Of a stretch of DNA of 8,268 nt, positions 1 through 6,280 are shown one piece after another; the stretch's first letter is position 1; every line of letters begins with the position of its first letter. Source of the stretch: Bacteroidales bacterium (lineage in GTDB: Bacteria > Bacteroidota > Bacteroidia > Bacteroidales > UBA1556). The notes below the pieces were generated by a model. The model saw only the letters and a list, made by a program, of their open reading frames with translations. It ran no database searches and had not been told where the DNA came from. The stretch is from assembly GCA_029939445.1 (NCBI GenBank), contig JAOZSY010000085.1, positions 1-8,268 of the forward strand. Direction: 5' to 3'. A program made the position numbers and the translations under genes.

Positions 1-1022
1 GGATAGCGCTCATCTCCTGATGTGTTAACGTTTTCACCAACATTTACTGGTTTGCCAAATGGCTTGCTCTTACGTCTTCTTTCTACTACCCAAATATCAC
101 GTCCGCCATATCCTTTAGGCAAATCTGAGGTAAAAAACATAGTTCTTTCATTATTATGTATTGCTGGGTGTCCTGAACGGATTGAGTCAGCAGTAATATT
201 TAAGGGCTTTGGCTCACTCCAGCTTTTACCTCTTCGTGATGATGTATATACATCACAACCTACCATTGCGTTTTTCTTTACATGGCAACGAGTAAAATAT
301 ATGGTATTAAATTTTCTATTAAATGTAGCTGAACCATTATTTTCATTCTTAGTATTAATCATATTTTCTTCATCAACAGTTACTGGTTTTGCCCAGTTTC
401 CTTTTTGATCTTGATTCGAAATGTATAACCATGTGAAACCCAGTCCTGTATTAGGATCGTCATCATTGTCGGTATCCTTTCGTGATGAAGAGAATATAAT
501 AGATTTATACTTTCTATCGGCATAAGCTGGAGAAAAGTCATCAGCTCTACTGTTTAGTTTTCTGATATTTTCAACTTCGTAATTAGTATTTGGGTTGTCA
601 ATCCACAGCATTGCTTTTTTCATGGTCTCAACACCAATTGTGCCTCTAGGATCTTCAGGAACCATCTTTGTATATTCGTTATACTGGTCTATCGCTTCTT
701 GATATTTTCCTTGGTCACGAAGACATTCTGCATAGTATAAATATATGATTGGATCAGAATATTTCATTCTAACAAGTCGAGCATATTGTTGCTCTGCTTT
801 CCTTCTGTCTTTAGTATACCTATAACATTCAGAAATTTGAAAGGCAATTCTCTTCTTTTCTAGTTTGTTTTTAGTTTTACTAGAGGCCTTTTTGTATAGG
901 TCAATTGCTGTAGAAAACTGTTCGTTTTTAAATGCAGCATCAGCCTCCATTGTAACTTGTGCGTATGTAAATACTGGAGTTAGAATTAGCAAAAGAGTAA
1001 TAATTGCGATATGTAATTTCAT
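1..1022 (-). CDS. TPR and PD40 (WD40-like) propeller protein, PorE/OmpA-family-like, 3' end outside window
   Basis: The minus-strand frame is open from ATG at 1020-1022 to the left edge: 340 complete codons and no stop, so the C-terminal part is missing. The start begins a clear signal peptide (residues 1-21, cleavage likely after TYA, before Q22). There is no lipobox cysteine, so type I secretion to the periplasm or outer membrane is expected. Residues about 28-124 form three TPR-like helical pairs (for example 'DAAFKNEQFSTAIDLYKKA' and 'LRDQGKYQEAIDQY'). From about 161 come PD40 propeller blades: 'DDFSPAYADRKYKSIIFSSS', a second at 229-262, a third at 283-315 ending 'GYGGRDIWVV', and the start of a fourth ('GDERYP'). 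This order matches PorE, a type IX secretion component that anchors the machine to peptidoglycan, and its many paralogues, which continue into a carboxypeptidase-regulatory fold and an OmpA domain. Those domains would lie outside the window, so PorE itself versus a paralogue cannot be decided. The terminator at 1181-1214 argues for its own promoter. Confidence 0.88.
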   Translation of the reverse strand, partial: MKLHIAIITLLLILTPVFTYAQVTMEADAAFKNEQFSTAIDLYKKASSKTKNKLEKKRIAFQISECYRYTKDRRKAEQQYARLVRMKYSDPIIYLYYAECLRDQGKYQEAIDQYNEYTKMVPEDPRGTIGVETMKKAMLWIDNPNTNYEVENIRKLNSRADDFSPAYADRKYKSIIFSSSRKDTDNDDDPNTGLGFTWLYISNQDQKGNWAKPVTVDEENMINTKNENNGSATFNRKFNTIYFTRCHVKKNAMVGCDVYTSSRRGKSWSEPKPLNITADSIRSGHPAIHNNERTMFFTSDLPKGYGGRDIWVVERRRKSKPFGKPVNVGENVNTSGDERY

Positions 1023-1059
1023 TGTGTATGTGGTTTTATATTTCCTTAAAATGAAGCTG

Positions 1060-1067
1060 CTAATATA
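1060..1067 (-). promoter_or_regulatory. Weak candidate -7 element for the TPR/PD40 gene
   Basis: On the minus strand the octamer TATATTAG, followed by CA, differs at one base from the Bacteroidota -7 consensus TAnnTTTG. It ends 37 bases before the ATG at 1022, close to the spacing of the well-formed promoter at 3299-3328. No TTG lies 19-20 bases upstream, so the -33 element is missing. The call rests on position and one motif only. Confidence 0.25.
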
Positions 1068-1180
1068 CAGTATTTTTTTAAGAAAATTATAATAAATTAA
1101 CAATTGCTAACGACATACTTTTCGATGTATAGAATAGTTATTATTCTTAATCTTTTAGGATATAGTAAGGAATAATATAA

Positions 1181-1214
1181 AATCAAAAAGAGGCAATAAA
1201 TAATTGCCCCTTTT
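1181..1214 (-). terminator. Rho-independent terminator of the TSP3-repeat gene
   Basis: Arms at 1203-1214 and 1186-1197 flank a 5-base loop (1198-1202). In minus-strand RNA all 12 pairs form, one of them G-U (AAAAGGGGCAAU with AUUGCCUCUUUU), and the arm runs into a U-rich stretch. Read on the plus strand the same position is an A-C mismatch, which favours minus-strand function. It lies 24 bases past the stop of the 1239-3014 gene and separates that gene from the next one on the same strand. Confidence 0.82.
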
Positions 1215-1238
1215 AATTATAATATTTTCTATTTTGTT

Positions 1239-3014
1239 TTAGTTGTTTTCTTCCTGTTTTTTTGTTTCTTTTTCTTTTTCAGGTTCTTCCTTTTTTTCAG
1301 GCTCTTCCGTTGTAGTTTTTTCTATTGGCTCTTTTTTCACTTCTTGTTTCTCAGGTTTTTTCGCCTCAGGACAGCCTGAGTTTAATTTTGAACCTGCTAC
1401 CTCAGGGCATTTATCATACTTATCTTCAATTCCATCACCGTCAAAATCAGGACATCCGTTAAATTCTTTTAAGCCTGCTGTATATGGGCAGTCATCATCT
1501 TTATTAGGAATCCCATCACCGTCTGAATCAGGGCAGCCTTTAAATTTTAGAGGGCCTTTGGCATTATCGCATTCATCTAGTTTATTGGAAACTAAATCAC
1601 CATCATCATCCTGCGGTGCTTTATGTTTTATACTAAATTTAAGTGCAATATATAAATCTGCGGATGTAATATTGTCTTGTAAGCCAACTACTGCTAATAA
1701 ATTATTAGAACCTATCCAAAGTGGCCCTAATCTTAAACCTAAGCCAACGTTAAGTTCATTAAATTCGTTGTACCTAATAGGAAATGCCATCCCAAAACGC
1801 GCGTTTTCTATTCTTGGAGTTATATTTATTGAATTTAAATAATGTACTTTTGAGCTATGGTTAAAATCTCTATTTAGCGAATAACGGCCTCCTATATTTA
1901 CGTATATCTTGTTTGTAATCCTAATATCCAAATTCATATTTAGAGTAGTAGGAAGTTTAAAAACATAGTTGGGGTCAGTACTTGTTTGCATATCAGATGT
2001 ACTATCAGCAAGTGTTTCAAATGATGTAATGTCGAACTCATTAAAATTAATCTGATCTTTCTCCACCTTAAAGTCATTGGAGTTGAATTGCTTAGTGAAA
2101 TTCATTTGACCAATATCAAGTATAGAAAAACTAAATTTGAATAAATACTTATTAAGATCTCTTCTCCATAGCCCTTCTTCTCCATCCATTTCATATTGGT
2201 ATTTTTTGAATTTAGGTCTAAATTCATAAATAAAACCAGCATCGAATGAAACAGATGGTTTTGCTGCAAATTTAAATTCCATTATATCTTCAAGGTTTGC
2301 TGAAGCTCCAAATTTAAAATCAGCACTAACATCATTTGCAATAGAGTCGTTTTGTAAATCATATCCTACTTGATCTGCACAGAGATAGCCAGAACCCATT
2401 CCTTGTAGTAATTTTGCTGTTCCACCTACTTTTATTACATGCTTCTTTTTATTTAAAAGGACTTGCGCATAAGTGAATCCGTATTCTGCCCACGCGATGG
2501 CATTTAATGACATATTTTCATAGTTAAGTGTCTTGCCAAAAAGTTCTGGAACATTATTGCTATTCATCATTAAATCAGCAGCTTCAGGATCAATATTATC
2601 AAGATTCAAGATTTGGCGAACCCTTGCACTAAAGCCAAAAGAAGATTTTTGACCAATATTAAACATAAAACTTAATCCACGACCTTCTAATGTTTGGAAT
2701 ATATATTTTGGGTCGTTATTGTCAACAACCTTAACGTAGTTTTCTACAAATTTCTCTTGTTCAAAAAGTTCAGGTCTGAAAATCACTTTACTGTCTAACC
2801 CCCACCAGTTATTCTCAAATCGTGTACTTAAACCTACTATCTCCATGTCGAATTTATAGCGGCTGTCGGCTATACTTGCTGGGTTATAAAACATACCCGT
2901 TGCTCCTGCATAGTTGTCAGTAGAAAAGGCTAAATAGTTTTGTGAAAAAACAGGCTTTATATTAATAAGAATTGTGGCTATAATTAAAAAAGAAAAAGTA
3001 TATAATCGTTTCAT
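1239..3014 (-). CDS. DUF5723-like outer-membrane barrel protein with thrombospondin type-3 repeats and charged C-terminal tail
   Basis: The 591-residue product starts with a signal peptide (about 1-24, cleavage likely after VFS, before Q25; no lipobox Cys). The mature N-terminus 'NYLAFSTDNYAGATGMFYNP' resembles the start of DUF5723-type proteins, predicted outer-membrane beta-barrels of Bacteroidota; the assignment is from memory of the family. Residues about 25-465 alternate short amphipathic strands with aromatic ends, as expected of a barrel. Residues 469-549 are three TSP3-type repeats with DxDGDGIxxxxDxCP cores (one degenerate 'DDDGDLVSNKLDECD', then 'DSDGDGIPNKDDDCP' and 'DFDGDGIEDKYDKCP'), which in known proteins bind calcium and act as a periplasmic spacer. 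Relatives often carry a peptidoglycan-binding OmpA domain next; here residues 550-591 are only Lys/Glu/Thr/Pro and the frame stops. The start has no Shine-Dalgarno but fits the signal peptide. It probably forms a single-gene unit with its own terminator. Substrate or exact role is unknown. Confidence 0.85.
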   Translation of the reverse strand: MKRLYTFSFLIIATILINIKPVFSQNYLAFSTDNYAGATGMFYNPASIADSRYKFDMEIVGLSTRFENNWWGLDSKVIFRPELFEQEKFVENYVKVVDNNDPKYIFQTLEGRGLSFMFNIGQKSSFGFSARVRQILNLDNIDPEAADLMMNSNNVPELFGKTLNYENMSLNAIAWAEYGFTYAQVLLNKKKHVIKVGGTAKLLQGMGSGYLCADQVGYDLQNDSIANDVSADFKFGASANLEDIMEFKFAAKPSVSFDAGFIYEFRPKFKKYQYEMDGEEGLWRRDLNKYLFKFSFSILDIGQMNFTKQFNSNDFKVEKDQINFNEFDITSFETLADSTSDMQTSTDPNYVFKLPTTLNMNLDIRITNKIYVNIGGRYSLNRDFNHSSKVHYLNSINITPRIENARFGMAFPIRYNEFNELNVGLGLRLGPLWIGSNNLLAVVGLQDNITSADLYIALKFSIKHKAPQDDDGDLVSNKLDECDNAKGPLKFKGCPDSDGDGIPNKDDDCPYTAGLKEFNGCPDFDGDGIEDKYDKCPEVAGSKLNSGCPEAKKPEKQEVKKEPIEKTTTEEPEKKEEPEKEKETKKQEENN

Positions 3015-3092
3015 AAGTATATGGTTTTTATTAAGTATGTGATATTTTAGTAGTAGAACAATATTTGCTATTTATGATTTTGTTTATAAAAT

Positions 3093-3141
3093 CAAATATC
3101 TATTTTTCTACAAAAGTGTTAATTTCAGTGATTGTATTCAA
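3093..3141 (-). promoter_or_regulatory. Candidate leftward promoters for the TSP3-repeat gene
   Basis: Two overlapping minus-strand candidates resemble the Bacteroidota promoter. One pairs TTG (3141-3139) with CACTTTTG (3118-3111) across 20 bases. The other pairs TTA (3122-3120) with GATATTTG (3100-3093) across 19 bases. Each -7 box differs from TAnnTTTG only at its first base, and the second also has a poor -33. Either would give a leader of roughly 70-90 bases. Which one is used cannot be told from the sequence. Confidence 0.4.
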
Positions 3142-3253
3142 TAATTAACAAAAATACTTAAATTATCTATTGATTTCAAATTAATTTCATTTTGTAATAG
3201 AAATTATAAAGAAATTAAACTAAAACAAGCCATAATATGAAAAAATGTATGCT

Positions 3254-3288
3254 AATAATATTAAGACTGTAACTTTCTTAATATTATT
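3254..3288. repeat. Perfect 13-bp inverted repeat upstream of the ABC-F promoter
   Basis: AATAATATTAAGA at 3254-3266 is repeated exactly in inverted form as TCTTAATATTATT at 3276-3288, separated by 9 bases (CTGTAACTT). The right arm ends 10 bases before the -33 TTG of the promoter at 3299. That position suits a dimeric regulator binding upstream of RNA polymerase. The arms are almost all A/T, so the structure could also be chance in AT-rich DNA or a weak terminator-like hairpin. Confidence 0.6.
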
Positions 3289-3298
3289 TAAATAAGTA

Positions 3299-3328
3299 TT
3301 GAACTACTCTTAAAAAAATGTACTTTTG
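3299..3328 (+). promoter_or_regulatory. Bacteroidota-type sigma promoter for the ABC-F/ychF unit
   Basis: TTG at 3299-3301, exactly 19 bases, then TACTTTTG at 3321-3328: a full match to the Bacteroidota primary-sigma consensus TTG-N19-TAnnTTTG, followed by the common CA. Transcription should begin near 3333-3336, giving a leader of about 36-39 bases before ATG 3372. The leader has no Shine-Dalgarno and is A/T-rich, normal for this phylum. Confidence 0.85.
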
Positions 3329-3371
3329 CACGCTTTTTTAAGCGTATTGAAGAATAGAAAATATATATAAT

Positions 3372-4985
3372 ATGATTACAGTATCGAATTTAAGAATACA
3401 GTTTGGCAAGAGAGTTTTGTTTCAGGATGTTAACATGATATTTACAGCTGGAAATTGCTATGGAATTATTGGTGCTAATGGTGCTGGTAAATCTACTTTT
3501 TTGAAAACAATTTCGGGAGAAAATGACTCTACTGCAGGAAAAATCTCACTAGGTTCTGATGAGCGATTATCAGTATTGAGCCAAGACCATTATGCTTTTG
3601 ACGAGTTTACAGTGTTAGATACTGTGATGCAAGGTCATGATAAGCTATGGAGTATAATGAAAGAAAAAGATGCAATATATGCAAAAGAGGATTTCTCTGA
3701 TGCCGATGGTATTAAAGCCGCTGAGCTTGAGTCGGAATTTGCTGACCTTGATGGTTGGAATGCCGAAAGTGAAGCTGCTAGTTTATTGTCAGACCTTGGA
3801 ATTAAGGAAGCTTTGCATTATTCACTGGTGAAGGACCTAAGTGGTAAGCAAAAAGTAAGAGTTTTATTAGCTCAAGCTTTATTTGGTAAGCCTGATAATT
3901 TATTGCTTGATGAGCCAACCAACGACTTGGATCTTGATACTGTAAGATGGTTAGAAAATTATTTGGCAAATTATGAGAATACTGTTCTTGTGGTTTCTCA
4001 CGATAGGCACTTTCTTGATGCTATTAGTACTCATACTGTAGATATCGATTTTGGAAAAGTTAAAATGTTTCCAGGTAACTATAGCTTCTGGTATCAAAGT
4101 AGTCAGTTAGCACTTAAGCAACAGGTTAATCAGAACAAAAAAGCTGAAGAAAAGAAAAAAGAACTTCAAGAATTTATTGCCCGCTTTAGTGCAAATGCCG
4201 CTAAATCAAAGCAAACTACTTCGCGAAAGAAAATGATTGAGAAGCTTAATATTGAAGATATTGAGCCTTCAACAAGGAAATATCCGGGTATTATTTTTGC
4301 TCCAGAGCGTAAAGCTGGCGATAGGGTGCTAGATATTAAAGGTCTTAGTGCTGAGATTGATGGAAAAGTATTGTTTAAAGATGTTGAGTTTTTTACAAAT
4401 AGAGGTGATAAGATAGTTTTTCTTTCGAAAGACCCTAGAGCAATGACTGCTTTCTTCGAAATAATTAATGAAAATCAAAAGCCAACTTCTGGAGAATTTC
4501 AGTGGGGGCAAACAATATCGAAAGCTTATCTTCCAATTGATAATACAGAATATTTTAATAGTAAACTTAATTTGTTTGATTGGTTATGCCAATTTACAAA
4601 GGATACTACACAATTATATATTAGAGGTTATTTAGGAAAGATGCTTTTTGCTGGCGAAGAAATTTATAAGCAAGTAAATGTGCTTTCTGGTGGTGAGAAA
4701 ATGAGATGTATGATTTCTAAAATGATGCTGACTAATGCTAATGCATTGATTCTTGATACTCCAACAAATCACCTTGATCTAGAATCTATTCAGTCGTTTA
4801 ATAATAACCTTGTTAAGTATCCTGGAAATATTTTCATGTCGTCGCATGACCATGAGTTTATTGATTCGGTATGTAATCGTATAATTGAATTAACACCAAA
4901 CGGTATTATTGATAAAATGATGTCTTATACCGAATATGTTAATGATGAGAAAATAATGACATTACGCGAGTCGATGTATAAATAA
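3372..4985 (+). CDS. ybiT: ABC-F family ATPase, YbiT/YkpA type, with degenerate second ATP site
   Basis: This soluble 537-residue protein has two ABC ATPase domains and no membrane segments, the architecture of ABC-F factors that bind the ribosomal E site and modulate translation. Domain 1 is complete: Walker A GANGAGKST (34-42), signature LSGKQ (156-160, Lys for the usual second Gly), Walker B LLLDEP (177-182, catalytic Glu181), switch His210. A basic/acidic helical linker spans about 241-300, including 'RFSANAAKSKQTTSRKK', which matches the YbiT/YkpA group as I remember it. Domain 2 keeps signature LSGGE (438-442) and His492, but the Walker A site reads 'LSKDPRAMTA' (351-360) with no GxxGxGK[ST], and Walker B is LILDTP (459-464) with Thr463 in place of the catalytic Glu. 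Only one of the two composite ATP sites is therefore expected to hydrolyse normally. Bacillus YkpA also appears to have a degenerate second Walker A, so this is probably a lineage trait and not decay. Transcribed from the promoter at 3299-3328 and probably with ychF. A resistance role is not indicated. Confidence 0.93.
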   Translation: MITVSNLRIQFGKRVLFQDVNMIFTAGNCYGIIGANGAGKSTFLKTISGENDSTAGKISLGSDERLSVLSQDHYAFDEFTVLDTVMQGHDKLWSIMKEKDAIYAKEDFSDADGIKAAELESEFADLDGWNAESEAASLLSDLGIKEALHYSLVKDLSGKQKVRVLLAQALFGKPDNLLLDEPTNDLDLDTVRWLENYLANYENTVLVVSHDRHFLDAISTHTVDIDFGKVKMFPGNYSFWYQSSQLALKQQVNQNKKAEEKKKELQEFIARFSANAAKSKQTTSRKKMIEKLNIEDIEPSTRKYPGIIFAPERKAGDRVLDIKGLSAEIDGKVLFKDVEFFTNRGDKIVFLSKDPRAMTAFFEIINENQKPTSGEFQWGQTISKAYLPIDNTEYFNSKLNLFDWLCQFTKDTTQLYIRGYLGKMLFAGEEIYKQVNVLSGGEKMRCMISKMMLTNANALILDTPTNHLDLESIQSFNNNLVKYPGNIFMSSHDHEFIDSVCNRIIELTPNGIIDKMMSYTEYVNDEKIMTLRESMYK

Positions 4986-5008
4986 TTAATTTTTTAAAAT
5001 AAAATAAT

Positions 5009-6109
5009 ATGGCATTAAAATGTGGAATTGTAGGATTACCAAATGTTGGAAAATCAACCTTATTTAATTGTTTGTCAAATGCAAAGGCGCAATCAGCAAA
5101 CTTCCCTTTTTGTACTATTGAGCCTAATATAGGAGTTATAACGGTTCCCGATGAGCGTATTAATAAGCTATCAGAATTAGTAAACCCCCAAAGAGTTCAG
5201 CCTACTACTATCGAAATTGTTGATATAGCAGGCCTTGTTCGTGGAGCAAGTAAAGGCGAAGGCTTAGGAAATAAGTTTTTGGCAAACATCCGCGAAACGG
5301 ATGCTATTATTCATGTATTGCGTTGTTTTGAGGATGAAAATATTACTCATGTTGATACTACGATTGACCCTGTAAGAGATAAAGAGACTATAGATATAGA
5401 GTTGCAAATTAAAGATTTGGAGACAGTCGAAACTAGATTTAAGAAAATTGCTAAAATTGCTCAAACAGGAAAAGACAGAGACGCGATGCGTAATGCCAAA
5501 ATATTGGAGCGTATAAAAGCTCATTTGGAAGAAGGTAAATCTGTTCGCGAATTAGAATTTGAAGAGGAGGATATAAAGTTAGTAGATGAGTATCAATTAT
5601 TAACAGCAAAACCAATTCTTTATGCTTGTAATGTTGATGAGGATTCTATTGTTGATGGAAATGATTTTGTTAATCAGGTGCGTGAAGCGGTAAAAGGCGA
5701 AAATGCTGAGATATTAGTAATATCAGCTCAAGCAGAGTCCGAAATTGCGGAGCTGGAAGATTATGAAGAGCGTCAAGAATTTCTTCAAGATCTTGGTCTT
5801 AACGAGAGTGGAATGAGTAAGCTAATTAAAAAGGCATATTCACTCTTAGATCTAGAAACTTACTTTACTGCAGGGGTACAGGAAGTTAGAGCTTGGACGT
5901 ACTCAAAGGGAATTAAAGCGCCTCAGGCAGCGGGTATTATTCATACCGATTTTGAGAAAGGCTTTATCCGTGCCGAGGTTATTAAATATGATGACTATAT
6001 TGGCTTAGGATCCGAAGCTGCGGTTAAAGAGGCCGGTAAGATGGCTGTGGAAGGGAAAGATTATCTTGTATGCGATGGTGATATTATGCATTTTAGATTT
6101 AATGTTTAA
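5009..6109 (+). CDS. ychF: Redox-responsive ribosome-associated ATPase YchF (OLA1/Obg-related)
   Basis: At 366 residues it matches the family length (about 363 in E. coli). The N-terminal P-loop domain has G1 GLPNVGKST (9-17), G3 DIAG (72-75) followed by the family's 'GLVRGASKGEGLGNKF', and NVDE (208-211) in place of the GTPase NKxD; that change is what makes YchF prefer ATP over GTP. Residues about 125-195 are a charged coiled-coil insertion. The C-terminal TGS domain (about 281-364) ends with the characteristic 'DGDIMHFRFNV'. Cys35 in 'NFPFCTIEPN' is the residue implicated in redox control of the E. coli enzyme. YchF binds ribosomes and is linked to oxidative-stress responses and start-site choice in other bacteria. 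It starts 23 bases after the ABC-F stop with no promoter or terminator visible between, so the two are probably one transcript. No Shine-Dalgarno; the leader is A/T only. No sign of truncation. Confidence 0.97.
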   Translation: MALKCGIVGLPNVGKSTLFNCLSNAKAQSANFPFCTIEPNIGVITVPDERINKLSELVNPQRVQPTTIEIVDIAGLVRGASKGEGLGNKFLANIRETDAIIHVLRCFEDENITHVDTTIDPVRDKETIDIELQIKDLETVETRFKKIAKIAQTGKDRDAMRNAKILERIKAHLEEGKSVRELEFEEEDIKLVDEYQLLTAKPILYACNVDEDSIVDGNDFVNQVREAVKGENAEILVISAQAESEIAELEDYEERQEFLQDLGLNESGMSKLIKKAYSLLDLETYFTAGVQEVRAWTYSKGIKAPQAAGIIHTDFEKGFIRAEVIKYDDYIGLGSEAAVKEAGKMAVEGKDYLVCDGDIMHFRFNV

Positions 6110-6134
6110 TGTAAATTAGTATTCTCCAAATAAT

Positions 6135-6174
6135 AAAAAAGGTAAATAATCGTAATGGTTATTTACCTTTTTTT
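6135..6174 (+). terminator. Strong rho-independent terminator after ychF
   Basis: Perfect 15-bp arms, AAAAAAGGTAAATAA (6135-6149) and its inverse (6159-6173), around a 9-base loop, followed by a run of T. It lies 25 bases after the ychF stop. The A-run on the left arm makes it potentially bidirectional. Confidence 0.9.
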
Positions 6175-6200
6175 ATTTTCTAAATCTGATAAACGCATAT

Positions 6201-6234
6201 AAAAAAAAGGATGAACATTGCTGCTCATCCTTTT
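6201..6234 (-). terminator. Rho-independent terminator after rpsA
   Basis: Arms AAAAGGATGA (6205-6214) and TCATCCTTTT (6225-6234) are exact inverses around a 10-base loop. In minus-strand RNA the hairpin is followed by a run of eight U (6208-6201). It sits 46 bases past the rpsA stop and faces the ychF terminator, so the two convergent units each have their own stop signal. Confidence 0.85.
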
Positions 6235-6247
6235 ATATTATTATTTA

Positions 6248-6269
6248 ATACTAGCTATTGTACTAGTAT
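6248..6269. repeat. Short 7-bp inverted repeat in the rpsA 3' untranslated region
   Basis: ATACTAG (6248-6254) and CTAGTAT (6263-6269) are exact inverses around an 8-base loop, between the rpsA stop and its terminator. It could form a small extra hairpin at the mRNA end. Too short to assign a role. Confidence 0.35.
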
Positions 6270-6280
6270 CTTAACAATGT

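Larger units (their letters stand above)
3015..3371. other. Divergent intergenic region with promoters, no gene
   Basis: This 357-base, very AT-rich stretch separates the leftward TSP3-repeat gene from the rightward ABC-F gene. It holds a clear rightward promoter, weaker leftward promoter candidates and a perfect inverted repeat, each listed separately. A small hairpin (arms 3331-3335 and 3340-3344, CGCTT/AAGCG) would sit at or just after the rightward transcription start. I find no convincing coding sequence, RNA gene or mobile-element end. Positions 3142-3253 show nothing I can interpret. Confidence 0.7.

Noticed and set aside
22..408. A 128-residue plus-strand frame at the left edge
   Set aside because: It is antisense to the PD40 blades of the minus-strand gene, which have clear family motifs; the plus product has none.
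865..1092. A 75-residue plus-strand frame covering the start of the TPR gene
   Set aside because: It is antisense to the signal peptide and first TPR and has no supporting start signal or domain.
1243..1842. A 199-residue open frame on the plus strand, rich in Ser and Phe
   Set aside because: It lies opposite the TSP3 repeats and Lys/Glu tail; its Ser/Phe bias is the mirror of GAA/AAA-rich codons on the real strand. No recognisable domain.
3237..3272. An 11-codon frame (MKKCMLIILRL) before the ABC-F promoter
   Set aside because: It looks like the start of a signal peptide but ends at once, overlaps the inverted repeat, and lies upstream of the promoter, so it is not in the ABC-F leader. Probably chance.
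3372..4985. Antibiotic-resistance ABC-F (ribosomal protection) protein
   Set aside because: The linker and flanking motifs match the housekeeping YbiT/YkpA group, and the neighbour is ychF and not a resistance or mobile context.
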